Source of the DNA: Campylobacteraceae bacterium
GTDB taxonomy: Bacteria > Campylobacterota > Campylobacteria > Campylobacterales > Sulfurospirillaceae
Length of the DNA: 13,234 nucleotides
NCBI GenBank assembly: GCA_027040375.1
Contig: JALUMJ010000009.1
Location: 1-13,234, forward strand
Direction of reading: 5' to 3'
Below are positions 1 to 6,466 of the stretch, piece by piece. A model generated the notes under the pieces. That model made no database searches and had not been told where the DNA came from. It was given only the letters and a program-made list of their open reading frames with translations. The stretch's first letter is position 1; every line of letters starts with the position of its first letter. The translations under genes were made by a program, and so were the position numbers.

Positions 1-100
1 CAAAAACAATCAAATCACTATACCCAAGCTTCTTTAATTCTAGTGCTGCACTGATTCCAGCAGGTCCTGCTCCAATGATAGCTATTTGTACATTATTCAT
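1..100 (-). CDS. FAD/NAD(P)-dependent oxidoreductase, N-terminal fragment (gene runs off the left edge)
   Basis: Only the first 33 or so codons lie in the window. They read MNNVQIAIIGAGPAGISAAL and onward, a textbook Rossmann dinucleotide-binding fold with the GxGxxG motif (GAGPAG, residues 10-15) followed by the usual helix and a second beta strand. The ATG at position 100 is chosen because GAGG stands about nine bases upstream and the frame overlaps the end of the upstream GlpA-like gene by 8 bp, implying translational coupling. In other bacteria a GlpA-like flavoprotein carrying a BFD-type iron-sulfur domain is often followed by a pyridine nucleotide-disulfide-type flavoprotein and a small DUF1667 protein. 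This fragment fits the second member of such a set, but the diagnostic parts lie outside the window. Confidence 0.8.
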   Translation of the reverse strand, partial: MNNVQIAIIGAGPAGISAALELKKLGYSDLIVF

Positions 101-1502
101 GATTTTTTACCTCATTTTCGCAGATTTTTGTGATGGCAGCTTCACAGTTGAAGCCTTGACATCGTCCCATCATAGCTCTCGTTCTTCTTTTTAAGCCACC
201 GATATTTCCAGCTCCACTTTCACCGTGACATGCATTTTTTATTTCTCGTTCAGTTACGCATTCACAATGGCAAACTATTTTTCCATAACCCTCTTTTTGA
301 TTGTCTCTAGGGGCAAATTCACTTATATTTGGAACCCATATTTTTTCATCGGCTTTTAGGCTTTTTTCATATTTTGTATTATTAAGTTCAAATATATGCT
401 TCGCGAGTCCCAAAGAAGAGGTAAGTCCAGTTGATCTTATGCCGCCCACTGTTATCCAATTTTTGTCATCATTGATTTTTACTCGATAATAAGTTTCATC
501 AGATGCCGGCCTGAGTCCTGCGAAAGTTGCGGTAACTTTATGATTTTTTAAAGAAGGCAACATATGAAATGCTTTGGTTTTTAAGTCTTCAAGTGTTTCT
601 TTGACTGTTCGGCTGTCTGTCCTGCTCTCTTGGTCTTCGGCAGTTGGTCCTACTAAGATATTGCCAAAAGCAGTTTTAGTGATAACAACTCCTTTGGTTC
701 TTTTTGTAGGAACTGGCAGTATGATAGAGTTTATAAGATTGTATGCAGTTTCATCAAAGATGACAAATTGTCCTTTTCTTGGTATGATTTTAAAATCTTT
801 TGAGCCTTTTATGGCATCAACGATATCGCCATAGAGTCCAGCCGCGTTGATTATAACTTTTGCTCTTATAGGCTTTTGCGAAGTCTCTAGCTCCCAGTAT
901 TTACCATTATAATGTCCATCTTTTACTTCGTGTGAAAATGCTGTCTTTCCGCCACAGTTTATCCCTTTTTTGAGATATGCCAAAGGTGCACTCCAAGGGT
1001 CTATCAAAGACTCACCGTGAACCAAAATCGCCCCTTTTGCATCAAGTGAAAGATTTGGTTCTCTTTTTATAATTTGTTCGTGAGATAAAAGGTCTAACTC
1101 TTTTACTCCGTTTCCTAATCCTTTTTTTCTTATGGCATCTAGCTTTTCAAGTTGTTCATCATTCCAAGCAACGACGAGGGCTTTTGTATTTAGAAAAGGT
1201 AGATTCATATCGTCTTTTATCTTCATATACTCTGCGTATCCTCTTTGAACACATTCATGTTCCAAAGTATCTGGCGGAGCATCAAAACCTGTATGTAAGA
1301 TAGCACTATTTCCTTTGCTTGCACCTTCGAGTATATCATTTGCTTTTTCGACAAGAACTGTTTTTGCACCTTGCTCGCAAAACTCTTTAAAGATAGCCGT
1401 ACCCACTACACCAGCTCCCACAATAGCTACATCAAATACCTCATCTTTAGAAAAATTTGATGTTCGCTTTGGAAACAAATTGTTTAAATCTATATATTCC
1501 AA
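93..1502 (-). CDS. GlpA-like FAD-dependent oxidoreductase with C-terminal BFD-like [2Fe-2S] domain
   Basis: A 469-residue two-domain flavoprotein. After an N-terminal extension of about 24 residues comes a DAO-type FAD domain with GAGVVG at residues 29-34, and further DAO signatures: GASKGNSAILHTGF near 60-73, INAAGLYGD near 218-226 and GGIRSTGLTSSLG near 353-365. The C-terminus (about 405-463) is a BFD-like [2Fe-2S] domain with cysteines 411, 413, 448 and 453 in the pattern CxC...Cx4C. This architecture is that of anaerobic glycerol-3-phosphate dehydrogenase subunit A-like proteins and related 2-hydroxyacid oxidases (LhgO-like). The start codon is TTG: AAGGAGA lies five bases upstream and no ATG lies near the 5' end. 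The following flavoprotein gene overlaps by 8 bp. Divergence from a glycerophosphodiester phosphodiesterase favours glycerol 3-phosphate as substrate, but this is an inference. Probably cytoplasmic, no signal peptide. Confidence 0.82.
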   Translation of the reverse strand: MEYIDLNNLFPKRTSNFSKDEVFDVAIVGAGVVGTAIFKEFCEQGAKTVLVEKANDILEGASKGNSAILHTGFDAPPDTLEHECVQRGYAEYMKIKDDMNLPFLNTKALVVAWNDEQLEKLDAIRKKGLGNGVKELDLLSHEQIIKREPNLSLDAKGAILVHGESLIDPWSAPLAYLKKGINCGGKTAFSHEVKDGHYNGKYWELETSQKPIRAKVIINAAGLYGDIVDAIKGSKDFKIIPRKGQFVIFDETAYNLINSIILPVPTKRTKGVVITKTAFGNILVGPTAEDQESRTDSRTVKETLEDLKTKAFHMLPSLKNHKVTATFAGLRPASDETYYRVKINDDKNWITVGGIRSTGLTSSLGLAKHIFELNNTKYEKSLKADEKIWVPNISEFAPRDNQKEGYGKIVCHCECVTEREIKNACHGESGAGNIGGLKRRTRAMMGRCQGFNCEAAITKICENEVKNHE

Positions 1503-1528
1503 GAGAATCTCCTTTTTAATAGGCGAGT

Positions 1529-1537
1529 ATTATATCA
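1529..1537 (-). promoter_or_regulatory. Extended -10 promoter for the GlpA-like operon
   Basis: On the minus strand this reads TGATATAAT, an extended -10 (TGnTATAAT) of the type used by sigma-70 in Campylobacterota. It lies 26 bases upstream of the TTG start and the AAGGAG ribosome site falls between, giving a short leader of about 20 bases. No convincing -35 is seen, as is usual in this phylum. The same nine bases recur ahead of selC and gspG. Confidence 0.65.
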
Positions 1538-1581
1538 CCCCATTTATTAATCTTTAATTTAAAATAAAAATTAAGTATATA

Positions 1582-1587
1582 TATGAT
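1582..1587 (+). promoter_or_regulatory. Possible -10 box for the GDPD/peroxidase pair
   Basis: The 118-bp gap between the divergent genes is very AT-rich. On the plus strand TATGAT, inside an alternating TA stretch, stands 33 bases before the ATG of the phosphodiesterase gene and is the best -10 candidate. TTAGGA about ten bases before the ATG is a modest ribosome site. Many AT-rich hexamers would score here, so support is weak. Confidence 0.3.
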
Positions 1588-1620
1588 ACATTTTCAAAAT
1601 TTTAAATTAGGATTACAGAT

Positions 1621-2433
1621 ATGTCATTTTGGGAAAATTTTGATAAAAACAAAAAGCTTATAGTAGCACACAGAGGGGCTAGATCAATTAGGCCGGAAAA
1701 TACTAAGTCAGCTTTTAAAGAGGCTATGAAAAGTAGTGATTTTATAGAACTAGATGTTGCATTTAGTAAGGATGGTATCCCTGTTATCATACACGACAGT
1801 ACACTTGAGCGAACAAGTAATGTAAAAGAATTTAAAAAATTTAAAAAACCTTATAGAGTCAGGGATTATACATATAAGCAGTTGCTAAAGTTGGATTTTG
1901 GTTCTTGGTTTATAAGAGATGACCCTTTTAAAACGATAGCAAATGGTACTGTTAAAATAGAGGAGTTGAAAGCCCTAAAAACTCAAAGGATATTGACATT
2001 AGACCAAGTTTTAAAACTTTTTAAAAAACATAATTTTCCTGTAAATATAGAGATAAAAAATATATCTAGGACAGACTATGGTAAAACAGCTGTAAAAATC
2101 ATCATAGATCTTATCGAAAAACATGTCATGGCAAATCTAGTTCTACTCTCGTCTTTTAACCATAAATACCTAAGGCAAGCTTTTAAAATTAACCCACATA
2201 TTGACACAGCAGCCCTAGAAGAGAAGGCTCCTTCAAAAGATTTAGTGAAACGACTAAAGAGGCTAAAAGTAAGAAGTTATAATCCTTCATTGAAAATTGC
2301 TGATTCAGATTTGATAAAAGACATAAGCAATGCTGGAATTTTTGTGAACATATTTACAGTAAATGATAAAAATGAAAGGATGAAACTATTTGATGAAGGA
2401 GCAAAGGCAGTTTTTACTGATGTATTAGAATGA
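1621..2433 (+). CDS. Glycerophosphodiester phosphodiesterase (GDPD family, cytoplasmic UgpQ/GlpQ-like)
   Basis: Hydrolyses glycerophosphodiesters, the head groups of deacylated phospholipids, to glycerol 3-phosphate and an alcohol. The 270-residue protein covers the whole GDPD TIM-barrel: HRGA at 17-20 (catalytic His17, Arg18), PENT at 25-28, ELD at 43-45 (metal ligands Glu43 and Asp45), HD at 58-59 (second catalytic His58), TLDQVL near 126-131, EIK at 144-146 (third metal ligand Glu144), and a closing VFTDVL. No signal peptide is present, so it should act in the cytoplasm like UgpQ. The stop codon overlaps the next start as ATGA, so the downstream peroxidase-like gene is probably translationally coupled. 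The divergent GlpA-like oxidoreductase could use the glycerol 3-phosphate released. The family call is secure; the substrate is unknown. Confidence 0.92.
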   Translation: MSFWENFDKNKKLIVAHRGARSIRPENTKSAFKEAMKSSDFIELDVAFSKDGIPVIIHDSTLERTSNVKEFKKFKKPYRVRDYTYKQLLKLDFGSWFIRDDPFKTIANGTVKIEELKALKTQRILTLDQVLKLFKKHNFPVNIEIKNISRTDYGKTAVKIIIDLIEKHVMANLVLLSSFNHKYLRQAFKINPHIDTAALEEKAPSKDLVKRLKRLKVRSYNPSLKIADSDLIKDISNAGIFVNIFTVNDKNERMKLFDEGAKAVFTDVLE

Positions 2434-3422
2434 GAAAACTACTTTTTCTTATACTCGCAACTTCGCTTTTTTTGTATGCATTTGATACAAGTGATGCAAG
2501 TTTAAGAGTATTAGCAAAGAAAAATGGCTTAAAATCTGCACCAACTACATATGAAGAGCTAAAAACTATAGCAAAAAAAGCTGGAAATCCTTTAACGATA
2601 CAAAAGATAAATCTAGGAAGAACTCTCTTTTTTGAGCCACTTCTTTCAAGAGATGAAACGCTCACATGTGCATCATGCCACAAACTTTCCCAAGGTGGTG
2701 ATGACAATCTACCAACTGCCATAGGATTTAAAAAAAGAGTAAATCCAAAGCACTTAAATTCTCCAACCGTTCTTGATGCTTCCTTATCAAAATTTCTGTT
2801 TTGGGATGGGCGGGCTAAAAGTGTAGAAGAGCAAGCAGGGGGTCCTATTCAAGCTCATTTTGAGATGAATTTAACTCCAGAAGAGCTTGTTGTAAGATTA
2901 AAAAATAGTGTCATATATCAAGAAACTTTTAAAGACGCCTTTGATGGAATCATCACTTTTAAAAACATAGAAAAAGCTATAGGAGCATATGAGCGAACAC
3001 TAATAACTAGAGGAAAATTTGATGATTTTTTAGATGGGGATGATAATGCCATCAGTAAAAAAGCAAAAAAAGGCTTAGTCCAATTTATCAAACAAGGATG
3101 CACTAAATGCCACTATGGAGTCACTCTTGGTGGACAAACGATACAAAAATTTCCAAAATTTAAAGAAGCTTATCCTTTTAAAAATATAGGCAACTTCAAA
3201 GGAAAAGACGATAAGCAGATTATCCGTGTTCCACTTTTGAGAAATATTATAAAAACAGAACCATACTATCACAATGGTAGCATAAAAAGCCTCTTTAATG
3301 TTATAAAAATCGAGGGTAAAGCAAATACAAACAAAAAGTTAAAAAAAGAGCAAATCAACGACATCATTGAGTTTTTTAAAACGCTAGATGGAGAGATTGT
3401 TGATTATGGTCTTAACGGCTAA
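2430..3422 (+). CDS. Di-heme cytochrome c peroxidase / MauG-family protein with atypical heme ligands
   Basis: Periplasmic di-heme protein of 330 residues, a normal length for bacterial cytochrome c peroxidases, which reduce H2O2 using electrons from small cytochromes. A signal peptide ([17 protein letters not shown]) precedes the mature protein. Two c-heme sites are present: CASCH at 80-84 and CTKCH at 224-228. Family motifs include [14 protein letters not shown] (124-129), [12 protein letters not shown] (135-146, keeping the active-site Gln135 and Glu145) and PLLRNI...PYYHNGS (268-284). Two usual features are missing. The position of the peroxidatic-heme distal His (IGH in Pseudomonas CcpA) is Phe100 (AIGF). 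The Met ligand of the C-terminal heme is replaced, with Glu295 at the aligned place, and no Met exists after residue 146. It may be a constitutively open peroxidase or a MauG-like oxidase. It overlaps the upstream gene by ATGA, and its TAA overlaps the convergent hisG stop. Confidence 0.9.
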   Translation: MRKLLFLILATSLFLYAFDTSDASLRVLAKKNGLKSAPTTYEELKTIAKKAGNPLTIQKINLGRTLFFEPLLSRDETLTCASCHKLSQGGDDNLPTAIGFKKRVNPKHLNSPTVLDASLSKFLFWDGRAKSVEEQAGGPIQAHFEMNLTPEELVVRLKNSVIYQETFKDAFDGIITFKNIEKAIGAYERTLITRGKFDDFLDGDDNAISKKAKKGLVQFIKQGCTKCHYGVTLGGQTIQKFPKFKEAYPFKNIGNFKGKDDKQIIRVPLLRNIIKTEPYYHNGSIKSLFNVIKIEGKANTNKKLKKEQINDIIEFFKTLDGEIVDYGLNG

Positions 3423-4285
3423 TCTATAATCTTATTTATAGGTAACTCGACTATAGATTTTACGCCTTTATCTTTTAAATTTGGTAGAACTTCCCTTAAA
3501 ATATGTTTATCCATCACTGCAATTATATCGACCCAATCACCTTTGGCTAAGTGAGAAACTGTAGGATTTTTCGTTGGTAATACCTCAAGAATCTCATCTA
3601 GTTTATCTTTTGGGGCATTCATCATGATGCAAGCTTTTGGTATGGCATTTATTACTGATTGTAACATCATGATAATGTTTTTCATCTTGCGTCGTTTTTC
3701 AGGGTCTTCATAAGCTTTTTTATTTGCTATAAATCTAGTAGTAGTCTCAAGAACGGTATCTATAATTTTTAGGTTGTTGGCTCTTAAGCTTGAGCCTGTT
3801 TCTGTTATCTCGACTATCGCATCTGCAAGTTCTGGTACTTTTACTTCTGTAGTTCCCCAGCTAAATTCAACATTTGCACTAACACCATGACTCCTTAGAT
3901 AATCAGTAGTCAAATTTACTACCTCAGTGGCTATAGTTTTACCTTCTAAATCTTTTACACTTTTGATGTCAGAATCTTCTTTGACTGCAAGCACCCATTT
4001 GATAGGTTTAAAGCTAGTTTTTGCATATATCAACTCACTTAATTCTATCACATCAGCTCTATTTTCTTTTATCCAATCAAGCCCAGTAAGTCCACAATCA
4101 ATCTGTCCACCTTCTACATATCTAGCCATCTCTTGAGCTCGAATCAACATACAAGATATCTCTTTATCATCTATACTTGGATAATAGTTTCTTGATTTAA
4201 CACCTATGTTAAATCCTGCTTGTTTAAATATTCCTATAGTTGCGTCTTGCAAACTTCCTTTTGGTATCCCTAATTTTAATTCCAT
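3419..4285 (-). CDS. hisG: ATP phosphoribosyltransferase, long form
   Basis: Catalyses the first step of histidine synthesis, joining ATP and PRPP to give phosphoribosyl-ATP, in the cytoplasm. The 288 residues match the long, autonomous form, which does not need HisZ. The N-terminal catalytic lobes start with [11 protein letters not shown] and include [17 protein letters not shown] (56-72) and the PRPP-binding loop [14 protein letters not shown] (159-172). Residues from about 212 onward form the ACT-like regulatory domain that in other long-form enzymes carries histidine feedback inhibition. The ATG overlaps the stop of the upstream M20 peptidase gene as TAATG, so the two are co-translated. 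No other his gene is adjacent, as is common in this phylum, where his genes are scattered. The 3' end overlaps the convergent peroxidase gene by four bases (shared CTAA), leaving no room for a terminator between them. Confidence 0.95.
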   Translation of the reverse strand: MELKLGIPKGSLQDATIGIFKQAGFNIGVKSRNYYPSIDDKEISCMLIRAQEMARYVEGGQIDCGLTGLDWIKENRADVIELSELIYAKTSFKPIKWVLAVKEDSDIKSVKDLEGKTIATEVVNLTTDYLRSHGVSANVEFSWGTTEVKVPELADAIVEITETGSSLRANNLKIIDTVLETTTRFIANKKAYEDPEKRRKMKNIIMMLQSVINAIPKACIMMNAPKDKLDEILEVLPTKNPTVSHLAKGDWVDIIAVMDKHILREVLPNLKDKGVKSIVELPINKIID

Positions 4286-5382
4286 TATATTTTTCCCTCC
4301 ATTAAACCCTCAAAAATCTTTGTTGAAAGATTGATTCTTTGTGTAAAACTACTTTTTAAAGCCCTCTCGTGTGCGGTGTGATCTCCATCTCCAAAAGGTC
4401 CAAAACCATCAAGTGCGGGAGTTCCGCAAGATGAGACTATATTTGCATCACTCACGCCTCCCCTTGCCTCAGTTAGTAGCTTCTCTTTAGTATAGTTTTC
4501 TATGTTTTTTAAAAACAGAGTTTGAGGTTCATTTTCCTCCATAACATCTCTTTGAATTCCCCCACTTAAAAACGATGTAGTACCTTCTACATGTGAAGCT
4601 TTTACAATCTCATCTATCTGTTTTAAAACCCTATCTCTCTCACTCGCATGGGTATATCTGATTTCAAAAGTAAGCTTCGCACAAGGTGAAATCGTATTTG
4701 CTCCAACACCACCTTCTATCTTTCCAACATTTACAGTCGTTCCCTCATCAAGATTTGTCAACTTTATCAACTCTTGTATCTTATAAGCCGCTTCTAAATT
4801 TGCATCAATTCCAAGCTTGTAATTATTTCCAGCATGTGCTGCCTTGCCCTCAATATCCATATAAAATGTCCCTGCTCCCTTTCTAGCCACTACAATTTCC
4901 AGATTCTTGCCAGCTGCTTCATATACCATGCAATAGTCATAATCTTTAGCGATAGCAGAGCTGACAAATTTTGAGTCATCACTTCCGCCCTCTTCATCGC
5001 TGACTAGTAAAAAATCTATATTTTTGATTGCGCCATATTTTTTATATATACTTCTAAGTGCTTCTATGGCTACTATATTTCCGCCTTTCATATCGCAAAC
5101 ACCAGGTCCATATATCCAGTCTTCATCTTCATCAAATTTTTCAAATGATCCAGCAGGAAAAACAGTATCCATATGACCCAAAAGAAGAAGTTTTTTGCCC
5201 TCTTCTTTTTTTGATTTAAAAAGCAAGTGGTTGCCTATCTCTTCGCGCTCATAAGTTTTACATGTAAAGCCTAGATTATCAAATATCTTCTTGTAAACCT
5301 CAGCGTTTGCATCTACTCCTTCTTTGTTTTTCGTAAAAGAGTTCATCTCTATAAGTTTTTTTAATTCATCAAAATTTTTCAT
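4285..5382 (-). CDS. M20-family zinc metallopeptidase (carboxypeptidase G2-like)
   Basis: Probable two-zinc amidohydrolase of 365 residues that cleaves a C-terminal amino acid (often glutamate) or an N-acyl group. Motifs are complete: GHMDTVFP with His70 and Asp72, [10 protein letters not shown] with bridging Asp97, SDEEGG with catalytic Glu130 and Glu131, Glu155 in VYEAAG, and the final HTAHE with His335. The lid/dimerisation domain sits near residues 170-280 and begins with GKAAHAGNN. The GHMDTVFP and SDEEGG forms resemble carboxypeptidase G2 more than DapE or ArgE. No signal peptide is seen, so it should be cytoplasmic. A weak ribosome site (AGGGCGAAG) precedes the ATG. Coupling to hisG is by TAATG; no biochemical link between the two is obvious. 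The substrate cannot be deduced. Confidence 0.88.
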   Translation of the reverse strand: MKNFDELKKLIEMNSFTKNKEGVDANAEVYKKIFDNLGFTCKTYEREEIGNHLLFKSKKEEGKKLLLLGHMDTVFPAGSFEKFDEDEDWIYGPGVCDMKGGNIVAIEALRSIYKKYGAIKNIDFLLVSDEEGGSDDSKFVSSAIAKDYDYCMVYEAAGKNLEIVVARKGAGTFYMDIEGKAAHAGNNYKLGIDANLEAAYKIQELIKLTNLDEGTTVNVGKIEGGVGANTISPCAKLTFEIRYTHASERDRVLKQIDEIVKASHVEGTTSFLSGGIQRDVMEENEPQTLFLKNIENYTKEKLLTEARGGVSDANIVSSCGTPALDGFGPFGDGDHTAHERALKSSFTQRINLSTKIFEGLMEGKI

Positions 5383-5406
5383 AACTTCGCCCTAAATTTT
5401 TTGTCC

Positions 5407-5444
5407 AAATTATACTTAAATTTACCAAAAATTAAGTATAATTT
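5407..5444. repeat. Perfect 13-bp inverted repeat between selC and the M20/hisG operon
   Basis: AAATTATACTTAA at 5407-5419 is repeated exactly in inverse at 5432-5444 around a 12-base spacer. Each arm contains TATAAT when read outward, so the element could carry a -10 box for the leftward M20/hisG operon (TATAAT about 25 bases before its ATG) and a mirror-image one facing right, or it could be an operator. It contains only two G:C pairs and is not followed by a clear U-run on the minus strand, so it is a poor terminator. It otherwise fills the 103-bp gap between selC and the M20 gene. Confidence 0.5.
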
Positions 5445-5485
5445 AACCACTAATCATAAAGAGTAAAAAAACATTAATCAAATAC

Positions 5486-5582
5486 GGCGAGAAGGAGTAG
5501 GAATCGAACCTACCGGAACCTAGTCAACTAAACTCCCATCGGGTTTGAAGCCCGTGATGCCCACCAGGGTCATATTCCCCCC
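5486..5582 (-). tRNA. selC: tRNA-Sec (selenocysteine), anticodon UCA
   Basis: About 97 bases long, the size of bacterial tRNA-Sec. The minus strand contains the anticodon loop CTTCAAA with anticodon TCA, the T-arm GTAGG-TTCGATT-CCTAC, and an extra-long variable arm that pairs over 9-10 bp (5' GGAGTTTAGT with 3' ACTAGGTTCC). The eight-base 3' acceptor strand TCCTTCTC is followed by G and CC, and then G, so CCA is not fully encoded. Hand folding gives an acceptor stem rich in G-U pairs with one A-C mismatch, and a D-stem (ATG/CAT plus CCC/GGG) with a single bulged A. The tRNA is charged with serine, converted to Sec-tRNA by SelA and delivered by SelB to in-frame UGA codons. It shows that the organism makes selenoproteins. 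It lies 43 bases downstream of the merP-like gene with its own promoter. Confidence 0.92.
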
Positions 5583-5600
5583 ATATAAATTACGGTATTT

Positions 5601-5609
5601 ATTATATCA
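5601..5609 (-). promoter_or_regulatory. Extended -10 promoter of selC
   Basis: Minus-strand TGATATAAT stands 18 bases before the first base of the mature tRNA-Sec and 16 bases after the stop of the merP-like gene. This predicts a start site a few bases upstream of the tRNA, so selC can be transcribed apart from the upstream operon. Confidence 0.65.
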
Positions 5610-5625
5610 AAAGATGTTTAAAAAC

Positions 5626-5889
5626 TTACTTTATTGATTCTATTTTACCCTTATATCCAGCTCTTTTTATCGCATTTAAAAGTTGTTTTTTATCTACTTT
5701 ATCATCAAAATAAACTGTTGCTTTTTTAGTGTTTAATCTCACCTTTGCCTTACTTACTCCATCGATTTGTTTAAGTGATTTTTTAATAGCCATCGTACAA
5801 AGTGGACAAGTCATACCCTCTACATGTATAATCGCAACTTTTGCAAAAGAGAGTGAAAAAACAGCCAAAATTAAAAAAATATATCTCAT
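5626..5889 (-). CDS. MerP-like periplasmic heavy-metal-binding protein (HMA domain)
   Basis: Small exported metallochaperone of 87 residues. An N-terminal signal peptide (MRYIFLILAVFSLSFA, cleavage after Ala16) precedes one complete HMA ferredoxin-like domain. The metal-binding loop is GMTCPLC with Cys28 and Cys31, followed by the helix TMAIKKSLKQIDGV and later the conserved AGYKG. Size and layout match MerP, which binds Hg(II) in the periplasm and hands it to MerT, though HMA domains also bind Cu, Zn or Cd. The ATG begins one base after the stop of the upstream TusA-MerT gene, so the two are translationally coupled, reproducing the merT-merP order. No MerA reductase or MerR regulator is visible, so a role in mercury resistance is not shown. 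Confidence 0.88.
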   Translation of the reverse strand: MRYIFLILAVFSLSFAKVAIIHVEGMTCPLCTMAIKKSLKQIDGVSKAKVRLNTKKATVYFDDKVDKKQLLNAIKRAGYKGKIESIK

Positions 5890-5890
5890 A

Positions 5891-6466
5891 TTACTCCAAT
5901 AAATAATTTACCCAATAAGGGTATGTGATTAGTGTGATTACTAAAATACTGCCGATATTTAATAGCATTTTGTAGTTTTTAGAAAGCCAAGTTTCGCAAT
6001 GCAATTTATCTTTTGTGTGCTTTAAATAATCATACCAAAGATAAAGCATCAACCACACTGATAATATAGAGAAATAAACAGTATATGGTGCAAAAATCTG
6101 CAAAAATGACAAAGAACTAACGCTTACTCCAAAAACTAAAAACAGAAATGGTGCAAGGCAGCATGTGCTAGCAAATAAACCAGAGATGATGGAGCCTACG
6201 ATGATAGCGATAAAAGATTTGTCTCTTTTTTGTGGCTCCAATCCACACTCATAGCCCTTCACTAAAGTGACAACAGTCATCTCTTTTGTACTAGATTTGA
6301 TCTCAAAATAAATATTTTGGTTCTTTGCAAATCTTTTAACATTTTCTATAGATGAGTAAGAATTTAGCTCTATATCCATTATGTCATCATCATTTAGTTT
6401 TTCAAATGCCTCTTTGGTTTTAAGGACAGGTTTTGGACAGTCTAAATTCTTACAATCTAATGTCAT
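5891..6466 (-). CDS. TusA/SirA-like sulfur-carrier domain fused to a MerT-like membrane transporter
   Basis: A 191-residue fusion. Residues 1 to about 72 are a TusA fold with the signature LDCPKPVLKTKEA: Cys10 is the usual persulfide-carrying cysteine, and an extra Cys5 lies in MTLDCKNLDC. TusA-like domains pass sulfane sulfur, and in YedF-type proteins are linked to selenium metabolism. Residues 84-191 resemble MerT: about three membrane helices (near 84-115, 120-145 and 167-188), with the vicinal pair Cys102-Cys103 in FASTCCLAPFLFL in the first helix, as in MerT's metal-accepting pair, plus Cys74 in the linker and Cys157 in the loop before the last helix. The TusA domain should face the cytoplasm. 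The start overlaps the transglutaminase gene as ATGA and the next gene is merP-like, so the three form one operon. Metal, thiolate or selenium substrate is unknown. Confidence 0.82.
   Translation of the reverse strand: MTLDCKNLDCPKPVLKTKEAFEKLNDDDIMDIELNSYSSIENVKRFAKNQNIYFEIKSSTKEMTVVTLVKGYECGLEPQKRDKSFIAIIVGSIISGLFASTCCLAPFLFLVFGVSVSSLSFLQIFAPYTVYFSILSVWLMLYLWYDYLKHTKDKLHCETWLSKNYKMLLNIGSILVITLITYPYWVNYLLE

Noticed and set aside
6463..6465. TGA at the end of the transglutaminase gene as a selenocysteine codon, given selC nearby
   Set aside because: It is part of an ATGA overlap with the next gene, and read-through would hit TAG two codons later. The TGA stops at 2431 and 8224 also lie in ATGA overlaps.
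5626..6466. Classical mercury-resistance (mer) operon
   Set aside because: No MerA reductase, MerR regulator or mer operator is visible, and the MerT part is fused to a TusA domain.
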